NCBI GenBank assembly: GCA_963665155.2
Contig: CAXXFI010000002.1
Span: forward strand, 1,054,001 to 1,118,000
Source of the DNA: UBA1141 sp963665155
GTDB lineage: Bacteria > Chloroflexota > Dehalococcoidia > Lucifugimonadales > UBA3495
DNA length: 64,000 bases
Direction: 5' to 3'
Within the stretch, counting starts at the first letter, position 1. Each line of letters begins with the position of its first letter. The notes beneath the pieces are model-generated. The model ran no database searches, was not told the origin of the DNA, and was given only the letters and a program-made list of their open reading frames with translations. Made by a program: the position numbers and the translations under genes. Below are positions 27,897 to 35,989 of the stretch, one piece after another.

Positions 27897-28459
27897 ATGA
27901 GCACGACGCACGAACACGAAGGCCATAATCACGGCGACCATGCCGATTATTACGCTCGGCGCGCTGAGGCCATCCAACAATTGCTTATCGAAAAAGGCGT
28001 TTGCACGCTGAACGAAATTTTGACCATGGCCGACCAGATCGACTCCCGCAGCCCAGAGGATGGCGCTCGCATCGTGGCCCGGGCATGGGTGGATCCCGAA
28101 TTCAAGAAGCGCCTGATCGCCGACCCTGAAGCAACCATCGAGGAGTTGGGCCTTCGCCTTCCCGAAACCGCGCCCAGGCTGCGGATTTTGGAAAATACCG
28201 ACAAAGTCACTACATGGGCCGCTCTCGGGTGGTTGTCGACCCTCGGGGCGTCTTGCGTGAGTTCGGCACGGAGTTGGACGACTCGGTGGAGGTTCGCGTT
28301 ATGGACAGCAGCGCCGATATGCGCTACATCGTCCTACCCCAACGCCCGGAAGGCACCGAAAATATGAGCGAAGAACAACCCGCAAAACTGGTAAGGTTGA
28401 ACTCCATGATCGGTGTCACCAAAGCGCTGTCCCCAGAAGCGGTGCCTGCGGCGGATTAG
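27897..28459 (+). pseudogene. nitrile hydratase alpha / thiocyanate hydrolase gamma-like, metal-claw segment deleted
   Basis: The first frame (27897-about 28207) matches the N-terminal half of the metal-binding subunit: a His-rich start, VARAWVDPEFKKRLIADPEATIEELG and RLRILENTDKV. The family then has a V-C-x-L-C-S-C metal claw followed by a YPRP..LGLPPDWYK segment. Here this is absent. The next recognisable residues, GRSRVVVDPRGVLREFG through YIVLPQRPEGTE and NSMIGV, are in another frame from about 28210 to 28459. About 25-35 codons and the frame are lost at the GTCAC junction near 28205. As written, the enzyme cannot bind Co/Fe. Either a true pseudogene or an assembly/sequence error. Confidence 0.8.
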
Positions 28460-28646
28460 GTTTGGTCTTTTAACCCGAACAAAAGCCGAGATAGGGTTTC
28501 GGATCGGAGCAATTGCGCCAACAGTCAAACGTGAGGTCGTTGCGATATCGTCGCGCCGGCCTCTGGATGTCCGACACTATTTTTCCCGTACGCAGTGCTT
28601 TTATACTGGCCCCTGAATTGCTACGAAAGGCGTCTGATAGCTTACA

Positions 28647-28976
28647 ATGCGTGGCTTGAAACCCATTGAGCTAACTGTCCCAATGCTCCACGCTAGGCGG
28701 GTGGACGCAATCACCCTCTGGCCTTTCATTCTCTATCGCAAAGGCCACCGGGACAATTTGCCGTTGCGCTGTCACGAGCACTACCACTGGCGTGAAGCCC
28801 TCCGTTGGGGCGTGTTGCCCTGGTACTTGGCCTACCTGGCGTTCTACTTCAGAAAGCCCTCTGACCGTCATCCCATGGAAGCTCCGGCATACGCAAAACA
28901 GCGGGAGATAGAAGCGTTGTTGGACAGTGGGGAAAGTGTGGACAGTCAATTGACAGAACTAGGTATCACACCTTGA
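28647..28976 (+). CDS. small protein with HExxH-like motif
   Basis: 109 residues. Contains CHEHYHWREALRWG, an HExxH arrangement at residues 43-47, followed by a hydrophobic stretch (GVLPWYLAYLAFYF) and a charged C-terminus. A similar layout is found in small uncharacterised proteins with a metallopeptidase-like HExxH, but I cannot name the family. No signal peptide. Lies between the nitrile hydratase-like remnant and an M20 peptidase. Confidence 0.6.
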   Translation: MRGLKPIELTVPMLHARRVDAITLWPFILYRKGHRDNLPLRCHEHYHWREALRWGVLPWYLAYLAFYFRKPSDRHPMEAPAYAKQREIEALLDSGESVDSQLTELGITP

Positions 28977-29008
28977 TATCCTCTTCCCAAAACATCTAGG
29001 GAGAATAT

Positions 29009-30139
29009 ATGAAAGAGCTTCTGGACTACGCTCACGCCCATGCCGACGAAACCATGGAAACATTGCGCACCATGGGCGAGATGGAGTCGTTCACCGCTGA
29101 CAAACCCTCCGTGGACAAGTTGAGTTCCTACATCAAAGACAGACTGGAGTCCCTTAACGCCAACGTGGAGGTCGTGCCCCAAACCGAAGCTGGCGACCAC
29201 TTGGTGGCCGAATGGGGCGAAGGGGATGAGCAAATCCTCATTCTGTGCCACATGGACACGGTTTGGGCCACCGGTACTCTGGAGGAAATGCCCTTCCGCA
29301 TCCAAGACGGGTTGGTTTCCGGCCCGGGGGTGTTGGACATGAAGGCAGGGATAGCCATCAATCTCCACGCCCTGGCGGCGTTGGATTCTTTAGGCCTAAC
29401 TCCCAAACGCCGCGTGAAGATGGTGTTTAACTCCGACGAAGAGGTGGGCAGTACAACCTCCCGGGCCCTGATCGAAGAGGAGGCCAGAAAGAGCGCTCAT
29501 GTCTTCGTTCTGGAACCGGCTGCCGGGACCGGCGGGGCTTTAAAGATTGGCCGAAAAGGCGTGGGAATGTTCCAGGTCAAGGTTACCGGGCGGGCCGCTC
29601 ATGCTGGCAACGAGCCCGAGAAAGGGATAAGCGCTGTGGAGGAATTGGCCCATCAGATTATCCGCCTCCACGCTCTCACCGACCTTGAAATAGGCACCAC
29701 TGTAAACGTAGGCGTGATGAACGGTGGTTCGGTTAGAAACCAGATCGCTCCCTTCGCCGAAGCATTGGTGGACCTGCGGGTGGTCACTATGTCGGAGGCT
29801 GACCGGGTAACCCAGGAGATTCTGGCCCTCAAACCCTCATTGCCGGGGGCCAGCGTGGAAATTACCGGTGGCATGAACCGGATGCCCATGGAGAAGACCC
29901 CGGCCACGGCTCGGCTATTGGAAGCGGCCCGTGGCGTTGCTGGGCCTCTGGGCATTGAGTTAGCCGAGGCCCATGTTGGCGGCGGCTCGGATGCCCAGTT
30001 CGCTTCGGCAATGGGAATTGCCGTGCTGGACGGGTTAGGTGGTGTGGGAGAGGGGCCTCACGCGGCCCACGAGCACATTGTAGCCGCTGAATTGCCCAAA
30101 CGGGTAGCGTTGCTGGCTTCGCTGCTTATGGAGAGCTAG
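29009..30139 (+). CDS. M20 family metallopeptidase (carboxypeptidase G2-like)
   Basis: 376 residues. Di-zinc motifs are visible: CHMDTVW, then PGVLDMKAG (bridging Asp), FNSDEEVGS (catalytic Glu pair) and late HEHIVAAELP (His ligand). The lid domain has GRAAHAGNEPEKG with its substrate His. The layout fits glutamate carboxypeptidase/acetylornithine deacetylase relatives; substrate is unknown. GGGAG precedes the ATG. No leader peptide, so cytosolic. Confidence 0.9.
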   Translation: MKELLDYAHAHADETMETLRTMGEMESFTADKPSVDKLSSYIKDRLESLNANVEVVPQTEAGDHLVAEWGEGDEQILILCHMDTVWATGTLEEMPFRIQDGLVSGPGVLDMKAGIAINLHALAALDSLGLTPKRRVKMVFNSDEEVGSTTSRALIEEEARKSAHVFVLEPAAGTGGALKIGRKGVGMFQVKVTGRAAHAGNEPEKGISAVEELAHQIIRLHALTDLEIGTTVNVGVMNGGSVRNQIAPFAEALVDLRVVTMSEADRVTQEILALKPSLPGASVEITGGMNRMPMEKTPATARLLEAARGVAGPLGIELAEAHVGGGSDAQFASAMGIAVLDGLGGVGEGPHAAHEHIVAAELPKRVALLASLLMES

Positions 30140-30173
30140 TACCTCAGTTCTAATAAAATGCTTTGCCAAGTCC

Positions 30174-30320
30174 GCTCATGGTGAACTTGCCGAACCATCC
30201 ATTGACGAAAAACCCTTCGCCTAGCTCAGGGCGAACGGACCGGAGTCTCTATTCGTTCGTGGTGAGCCTGTCGAACCATACTGTCGCATAAATACCCTTC
30301 GACAAACTCAAGGCGAAGGG
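30174..30320. repeat. REP-like palindromic repeats
   Basis: Three imperfect units related to those at 27706-27850: GTTCGTGGTGAGCCTGTCGAACCAT (about 30254-30278), a diverged copy at about 30174-30198, and an outer palindrome CCCTTCGCC / GGCGAAGGG. They fill the gap between convergent genes and may serve as terminators. Confidence 0.75.
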
Positions 30321-30347
30321 ATGATAGGGGTTGCTGAATCTAAGCTA

Positions 30348-31211
30348 CTAGCTTGTGGTCGGTTTCAGCAGCTTGTCTGAAAACCCGTCAACCAGCTTTT
30401 CAACGTCGGCGACTTGTTGTTGCTGGCCGAAGCTGATTTGCATGGGCGTGATGGATATGTAGTTGTTCTTCATGGCCCACATATCGGTGCCATCGACCAA
30501 TGCGCCGATGATGGGACGGTTGCGGGCGATCCAGTACTTCTTGTCATCCCCGGTGCCTTCCACCCGGACGGACTCCCCGTAAGACCTGGTGCCCAACTGG
30601 GTGACTTTTACACCGTTGATGCGCTCCGGAGGCAGACTGGGGATGTTGACGTTCAGAAATAGTTTGGAGTCCGAAGCGCCGTCGCGGAAACTCCGGGCCA
30701 TCATCTCCAGAAGCCGGCTAGCCGTGGCGAACTGGGGGTTATTGACCGCACCCACGGAGATAGCGATTGTAGGGAAGCCACGAACGTAGCCCTGGATGGC
30801 TGCGCCGAAGGTGCCCGACACAATTACGTCCCAGCCCAGATTGGAACCGGAATTGATTCCGGAAACCACCAAGTCCACTGCGCCGACGACATTTTCCAGC
30901 GCCAGAATGCAGCTATCTCCGGGTGTGCCCTGCACCGAATAGGCAGTTACAGGGTAAGCCCCGTTCTCGTTGCCAGCGGAAGCCCCGTTCTCATTGTCAG
31001 CAGAAGCACCGTTTGCCGAAACTGTCACGGAGTCCGGCACGGGCTCCGGGGATACCCGGAGCGATGAATGTAGAGTCAGGGATGCGCCGACACCGCTTTG
31101 CTCCCGGTCAGGAGCGACCACGAACACCTCGCCTACCTTTCTAAGTCCTTCCACCGCTGCCCAGAGACCGGGAGCCCGGATACCATCGTCGTTAGTTAGA
31201 AGTATTTTCAA
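30348..31211 (-). CDS. surE: 5'/3'-nucleotidase SurE
   Basis: 287-residue SurE, a metal-dependent nucleoside monophosphate phosphatase. Active-site motifs are NDDG at residues 7-10, APDREQSGVGASLT, and GINSGSNLGWD, with a final GTFGAAIQGY region. A surface loop (residues about 65-88) is expanded by an 8-residue repeat with NENGAS, encoded by 24-bp tandem units at 30961-31008. The loop lies away from the catalytic residues and probably does not abolish activity. Confidence 0.94.
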   Translation of the reverse strand: MKILLTNDDGIRAPGLWAAVEGLRKVGEVFVVAPDREQSGVGASLTLHSSLRVSPEPVPDSVTVSANGASADNENGASAGNENGAYPVTAYSVQGTPGDSCILALENVVGAVDLVVSGINSGSNLGWDVIVSGTFGAAIQGYVRGFPTIAISVGAVNNPQFATASRLLEMMARSFRDGASDSKLFLNVNIPSLPPERINGVKVTQLGTRSYGESVRVEGTGDDKKYWIARNRPIIGALVDGTDMWAMKNNYISITPMQISFGQQQQVADVEKLVDGFSDKLLKPTTS

Positions 31212-31269
31212 TTATCGGCAATCCCGTATTGGCTATCACGCATAATGAGTAGCCCAGAATAGCTACTTG

Positions 31270-32292
31270 TTAGTGATCGTGCCCGTGCTCGTGGTCATGG
31301 CCATGATCGTCATGGCCGTGGTCGTCGTGTCCGTGATCGTCATGGCCGTGATCGTCGTGCCCATGGTCGCCGTGGTCATGTCCGTGGTCGTCTTCTTCGC
31401 CAGCGTGGTGGGCCAGACCTACGGCGTGGAACAGAGCGTGCTTCACCTCTACACCAACCACCATGCGGCGGAAGTCCGCCGAAGCAAAGACACTGTCGCC
31501 AAAAACATCGGAACCCAAGTCTATGTTGATGCGCTCCGTTGCCGCCGTGATATTGTCTGTGTTCAACTCTTGGCCGATCAATGCGGTTTCAACAGCCCTA
31601 GCCCGCAGGGGAGCTGGGACCAAGCCTCCTACGACTACACTGGCGGCGGTACAACGCCCGCCATCGACCGTGACCACAACCGCCCCACCAACCACAGCGA
31701 AATGGGTGGCCGGATGGGCCATTTTAGCGTATTCCGCAACCTGGTTATGGGCGAGGCTCGGCACTTCGATTGAGGTCAGCACTTCGTTTGGCCCAATGCT
31801 GGTCTCCAGAAGGCCGGTGAAGAACTCGGCAGCGGGTACAGTGCGGGTCCCACCACGTCCCAATCCTCTAGACGGTCCTTGGATTACCATTCCAGCGCCC
31901 AAGGCCGTCAGGACCGTGGGCCAGTCGGAAGCCGGGTCTGCGTGGACCACGTTTCCGCCAATTGTGCCCCGGTTCCTAACCTGAGGGTCGCCTATGCCAC
32001 CGGCGACCTCGGTGATGATGTGGCAGGCTCCGGCAATTTCTGCAGAGGCTTCTATTTCCCGGTGGGTCGTCAAAGCCCCTATGCGTATTACCCCGTTGCT
32101 GATGCTAATGCCACGTAATTCATCGATGCCGCCGATGTCTATCACCTCTGGAGCCCGTACCTGACGCAGCTTCATCAGAGGGATCAGGCTATGGCCGCCA
32201 GCTATCAGCTTGGCTTCGGGATTTGCCGTTAGTAATTCTATTGCTTGGGCCACTGACGTGGCTTTTTTGTATTCAAACTCTGTAGCGAACAT
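31270..32292 (-). CDS. xanthine/CO dehydrogenase-type FAD subunit with His-rich tail
   Basis: 340 residues. FAD-binding subunit of a molybdenum hydroxylase (CoxM/XdhB type). Signature FAD contacts are AGGHSLIP near residue 31 and RNRGTIGGNVVHADPASD (the TIGGN motif). Typical family length is about 290. The extra length is a C-terminal tail whose last 46 residues contain 19 His plus many Asp and Gly, encoded by 15-bp repeats. Such tails bind Ni, Co or Zn ions, possibly as a store or sensor. Third gene of a coxS-coxL-coxM operon, with GAGGAAAG before the ATG. Confidence 0.88.
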   Translation of the reverse strand: MFATEFEYKKATSVAQAIELLTANPEAKLIAGGHSLIPLMKLRQVRAPEVIDIGGIDELRGISISNGVIRIGALTTHREIEASAEIAGACHIITEVAGGIGDPQVRNRGTIGGNVVHADPASDWPTVLTALGAGMVIQGPSRGLGRGGTRTVPAAEFFTGLLETSIGPNEVLTSIEVPSLAHNQVAEYAKMAHPATHFAVVGGAVVVTVDGGRCTAASVVVGGLVPAPLRARAVETALIGQELNTDNITAATERINIDLGSDVFGDSVFASADFRRMVVGVEVKHALFHAVGLAHHAGEEDDHGHDHGDHGHDDHGHDDHGHDDHGHDDHGHDHEHGHDH

Positions 32293-32316
32293 GGCTTCTT
32301 TCCTCTTACTCCTGCC

Positions 32317-34659
32317 TTACTGCTGGTGAATCGCCAGCCAGACCCGTTCCGGCGTCAACGGCATGTCCAGCTTGGTTACACCCAGAGGTTTCAAGGCGTC
32401 GATAACAGCGTTATATACGGTCACAGTGGATGCGATGGCGCCGGTCTCGCCGATGCCCTTGACCCCCAACGGATTGTGAGGCGAAGGCGTGACCGTTGAT
32501 AGGACCTCAATATTTGGCACCATGTGCGCCCTAGGCACCGCATAGTCCATCATGGAGCCGGTCAGCAATTGGCCGCTGTCATCATAGACTGCTCCTTCCC
32601 ACAAGGCCTGGCCCACGCCTTGGACGACGCCACCGTGCACCTGGCCTTCGACGATCATCGGGTTAATTTGAGGCCCGCAATCGTCCACCGCTACGTAGCG
32701 GGTCAACTCAATGTACCCGTTATCCGGGTTCACCATCACCACTGCTACGTGGGTTCCGAAGGGGAAAACAAAATTGGGCGGATCGTAAAAAGTAGTAGCT
32801 TCCAAGCCCGGCTCCATACCTTCAGGCATGTTCCAGGCCACATTGGCCATTAGGGCAATATCTTGAATGGTCTTGTTCTGGTCTGGAGAACCCCGGACAA
32901 AGAACTTGCCATCCTCGTATTCGATATCCTCTTCGGCCGCCTCCAGCAAGTGAGCAGCCAGGGCCCGGCCTTTGTCTTTGATCTTCCGGGCGCTCAGGGC
33001 CACGGCTGCGCCTCCCACCACTGTGCCACGGCTACCGTAGGTCCCCCAGCCCATGGGTGTATTGTCGGTATCGCCGTGAATCACCTCTATGTCATCCACT
33101 GGAACGCCCAACTCATCCGACAAAATCTGGGCGAAGGTCGTTTCCTCTCCCTGCCCATGAGGCGAAATTCCGATGAAGACGTTGACTTTTCCCGTGGCGT
33201 AGAATCGGACGACGGCACTCTCCCAGAGCCCTCCGCCGAACCCACTGGCACCAGCGACCTGAGATGGGCCAAGACCGCACAGTTCGCAGTAGCAGGTGAC
33301 GCCTATGCCCATGTACAGGTTTTGTTCTCTCAGGCGAGCTTGCTCTTCTCGTAGATGCTGGTAATCAACGTGTTCCAGAGCCTTATCCAACGTCAAATTG
33401 TAGTCCCCACTGTCGTAGACGATGCCCATAGCCACATCGTGTCCGTCGTCAAACTTGGGGATCAGGTTCTTTCGCCGCAGCTCCACAGGGTCTACGCCCA
33501 ACTCGTCGGCCAACAGATTAACCAACCGCTCCAGAAGGAATGTGGCTTCGGGCCGGCCAGCCCCACGGTATGCCTCCACTGGGGTGGTGTTGGAAAACAC
33601 ACCGTAGATGTCCGCCTTAAGGTTGGGAATATCGTAGGGGCCGGAGTACATTAGGCCGTGCAAAATGGTGGGAATTCCGGGAGCGGCTGTGGAGAGGTAG
33701 GCCCCCATGCCGGCGTAGACCACCGACCTGACACCGGTAATCTTCCCTTCCCGGGTCGCGGCCATTTCCACATGCCCTACATGGTCTCGGCCATGGGTAG
33801 TGGAAACATAGTTCTCCGTTCGGGTCTCAGTCCATTTAACCGGGCGCCCCAGTTTCATTGAACAAAACACAGTAATCATGTCCGATGGGTATACGGGAAC
33901 CTTGGCACCAAACCCGCCTCCTACCTCTGGGGCGATAATCCGTATCTTGTGCTCTCCCAGGCCAGTAACCAGCGAGGTTAGAAAGCGGACTATGTGGGGG
34001 GCCTGGGTTGTGTTCCACATTGTCAGTTCCCCCATGGCTGGCATGTAGCTGGCCAAAGCGGAACGGGGTTCAATGGCGTTGGGGATCAACCTTTGTTGGA
34101 TGATGGTATCCCTGACGGTGACCTCGGCTGCCTCAAATGCTGCGTCGGTATCCCCGCCGGCCGCCACCCAATGGAATGCCTGGTTGTTGGGAGCATCTTC
34201 GTGAAGCTGGGGCGCGCCTGGTTGCATCGCAGCCTCTGGATTGGTCACCGAAGGCAGTATTTCGTAATCGACGTTAATGAGCTCCAAGGCGTCTTCAGCC
34301 TGGTAGCGGTCCTCGGCCACCACCACTGCGACAGCATCACCTGTGTAGCGCACCGTGTCCGTGGCCATGGCAAGGTACGCGACGGCTTTAATATCGCAGT
34401 CCGGCACCAACCAAGCGCATGGGATTGGGTTGAGCGCGGCGCCCACATCCACGCCGGTGTACACCGCCACAACCCCCGGGGCCGCGGCTGCCGCCGATGT
34501 ATCGATACTTTTAATTTTGGCGTGGGCGTGAGGGCTGCGCAGGATAGCGGCATGGGCCGTATTCGTCAATTTTATATCGTCGGTATAGGTTGCCTGGCCG
34601 GTAATCAGGCGGGGGTCTTCCCTCCGGCGAATTCCTGAGCCAAAGATTCTGGTTGCCAT
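32317..34659 (-). CDS. molybdenum hydroxylase large subunit (form II CoxL-like)
   Basis: 780-residue molybdopterin-cytosine-dinucleotide subunit of the xanthine dehydrogenase family. It begins GSGIRRREDPRLITGQATY and includes GGGFGAK, the active-site loop EAYRGAGRPEA, and the terminal GVKGIGETGA (catalytic Glu). AYRGAGR marks form II (putative) CoxL, not the AYXCSFR of proven CO dehydrogenases, so an aldehyde or N-heterocycle may be the true substrate. Three bases downstream of coxS-like; GGGAGGG precedes the ATG. Confidence 0.93.
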   Translation of the reverse strand: MATRIFGSGIRRREDPRLITGQATYTDDIKLTNTAHAAILRSPHAHAKIKSIDTSAAAAAPGVVAVYTGVDVGAALNPIPCAWLVPDCDIKAVAYLAMATDTVRYTGDAVAVVVAEDRYQAEDALELINVDYEILPSVTNPEAAMQPGAPQLHEDAPNNQAFHWVAAGGDTDAAFEAAEVTVRDTIIQQRLIPNAIEPRSALASYMPAMGELTMWNTTQAPHIVRFLTSLVTGLGEHKIRIIAPEVGGGFGAKVPVYPSDMITVFCSMKLGRPVKWTETRTENYVSTTHGRDHVGHVEMAATREGKITGVRSVVYAGMGAYLSTAAPGIPTILHGLMYSGPYDIPNLKADIYGVFSNTTPVEAYRGAGRPEATFLLERLVNLLADELGVDPVELRRKNLIPKFDDGHDVAMGIVYDSGDYNLTLDKALEHVDYQHLREEQARLREQNLYMGIGVTCYCELCGLGPSQVAGASGFGGGLWESAVVRFYATGKVNVFIGISPHGQGEETTFAQILSDELGVPVDDIEVIHGDTDNTPMGWGTYGSRGTVVGGAAVALSARKIKDKGRALAAHLLEAAEEDIEYEDGKFFVRGSPDQNKTIQDIALMANVAWNMPEGMEPGLEATTFYDPPNFVFPFGTHVAVVMVNPDNGYIELTRYVAVDDCGPQINPMIVEGQVHGGVVQGVGQALWEGAVYDDSGQLLTGSMMDYAVPRAHMVPNIEVLSTVTPSPHNPLGVKGIGETGAIASTVTVYNAVIDALKPLGVTKLDMPLTPERVWLAIHQQ

Positions 34660-34662
34660 GGC

Positions 34663-35136
34663 TTACCCTCCCTGTGCCTCGGCTGCCGCCAGCACTGATT
34701 TCACGATGTTATGGTACCCGGTACAACGGCACAGGTTGCCTATCAACCCGTCACGCACCTCTTCAGCCGTGGGGTGAGGGTTGCGTTCCAGCAATTCGAC
34801 CGAGGCCAGAATCATTCCAGCCGTGCAATAGCCGCACTGCAACCCATGATTGTTCCAAAATGCTTCTTGTAGCGGATGGAGGTTGCCATCGGTAGCCAAG
34901 CCTTCAATGGTGGTTATGTCTGCCCCGTCGGCTTGCACCGCCAGCGTTGTGCACGACTTGATGCTTGCGCCATTCATTAGCACAACGCAGGCACCGCACT
35001 GGCTTGTATCGCACCCGATCTTCGTCCCGGTCAACTCCAACTCTTCCCTTATGAAGTGAACCAATAAAGTCCTGGCTTCGACCTCTGCCTGGCGCGGTTT
35101 TCCGTTTACGGTTAGTCGGATCGGAATTTTGGCCAT
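34663..35136 (-). CDS. [2Fe-2S] subunit of molybdenum hydroxylase (CoxS-like)
   Basis: 157 residues with two [2Fe-2S] clusters. The N-terminal plant-type cluster is GCDTSQCGACVV plus a later Cys. The C-terminal helical domain has QCGYCTAGM and NLCRCTGYHNIV. It passes electrons from the molybdenum subunit to FAD. First gene of the S-L-M operon, with a run of intergenic sequence upstream that should contain the promoter. Confidence 0.95.
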   Translation of the reverse strand: MAKIPIRLTVNGKPRQAEVEARTLLVHFIREELELTGTKIGCDTSQCGACVVLMNGASIKSCTTLAVQADGADITTIEGLATDGNLHPLQEAFWNNHGLQCGYCTAGMILASVELLERNPHPTAEEVRDGLIGNLCRCTGYHNIVKSVLAAAEAQGG

Positions 35137-35532
35137 GTGACCCCCGAATTAGCTGAATTTGGCTAGGGTTTGACTTGCGGAATTGAAAGCCGGGTTTCTA
35201 GGTCAATTTCTCGGGAAATTCTCGTTCAATATCCGGTATTTTCCTCGTTCCATTTCACGGATTGAACGCACCGGAGTATATACTTGGCCCGTACGTGAGT
35301 CAACGGATGGCTCGTTTAGGTAATTATTCCTCTGGTTCAAGGAATCAAAAAGGGAATCAACAAAGCTATCTCTCTTGTGGAATGGTCTCTAATCGCCATC
35401 TCCAAAGAGCAGTCAATCACCCTGGTTTGGAAAGAAACCGCCAAACTTGGACCGGTCAGTTTTGGTTGCTCCGGTCTGGATGAAACGGGCGGGTTTACGA
35501 GATGGTTTCGAGAAAATCGGTAGAGATGTGGA
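35137..35532. other. intergenic region upstream of the cox-like operon
   Basis: About 400 bases with no supported gene. It should contain the operon promoter on the minus strand; no convincing -10/-35 pair could be picked. Short repeated AT-rich motifs (TTTCTCGGGAAATTCTCG) are visible near 35201-35224. Confidence 0.35.
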
Positions 35533-35685
35533 AAGAAGGGACTAGGTTTGGACGAGGCATTTGGAGGAGAATTCTCCATTGCTCGCAACGTCGATTCTTC
35601 TCTTGACAGGGTTTGCCTTCATTGCAACGATAAGACTCCGGAAGAACTGACCGAGGCCGTTCAGCAAGGGATCGGCCATGTCGGG
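35533..35685 (+). pseudogene. lysA fragment
   Basis: In one frame this encodes about 50 residues similar to LysA of this window (34 of about 49 aligned positions identical): GLGLD, GGEF.IARNV, LDRV and KTPEELTEAV, ending after GIGHVG. It lacks everything before and after and has no start. A relic of a duplicated diaminopimelate decarboxylase gene; the intact gene begins at 38934 in the same orientation. Confidence 0.85.
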
Positions 35686-35700
35686 TACAGCTTTTATAGC

Positions 35701-35810
35701 TTATCCGCTGGGCATGTATAGCTCGGTCGAGTCTAAGACGAGTTTTCCACGGTCGCCCTTGCCGCCCGCAATCAACAGTGTGCCATCCGGCAGTAAGGTC
35801 ACTGTGTGCC
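35701..35810 (-). pseudogene. severed 3' end of the kelch lipoprotein gene
   Basis: Encodes GHTVTLLPDGTLLIAGG and DSTELYMPSG then stop, one further kelch repeat. Deleting the 175 bases of element plus one CTAG copy joins CGC-CTA-GGG-CAC in frame to the preceding gene (R-L-G-H), restoring a 446-residue protein. These codons are now separated from the gene by the 171-bp element. Confidence 0.9.
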
Positions 35811-35989
35811 CTAGAGGTCTGGCCGGAAAGCCATTGGCCGGGTTTCGCGCTACGCCAAGCAGACGTATTCCAGTCTTATACAGTATAATAGTATATGTAA
35901 TACGTTTCAATAACCAACTGTTACTTCGATAATCGACGTTAAGAAAACGACGGCTTGGGGAGAATCGGGGTTTCCGTCCGAGTTTCTAG
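35811..35989. mobile_element. 171-bp miniature element, copy B, inserted in kelch gene
   Basis: Same sequence as 216-394 with one mismatch at 35882. Flanked by CTAG at 35811-35814 and 35986-35989. The ancestral kelch codons contain a single CTAG, so this is a 4-bp target-site duplication. The element supplies the new stop codon of the interrupted gene. Confidence 0.9.

Noticed and set aside
31267..31773. 168-codon plus-strand frame with Val-rich start opposite coxM
   Set aside because: The Val/Met-rich run is the complement of the His/Asp-rich tail of coxM; a shadow frame.
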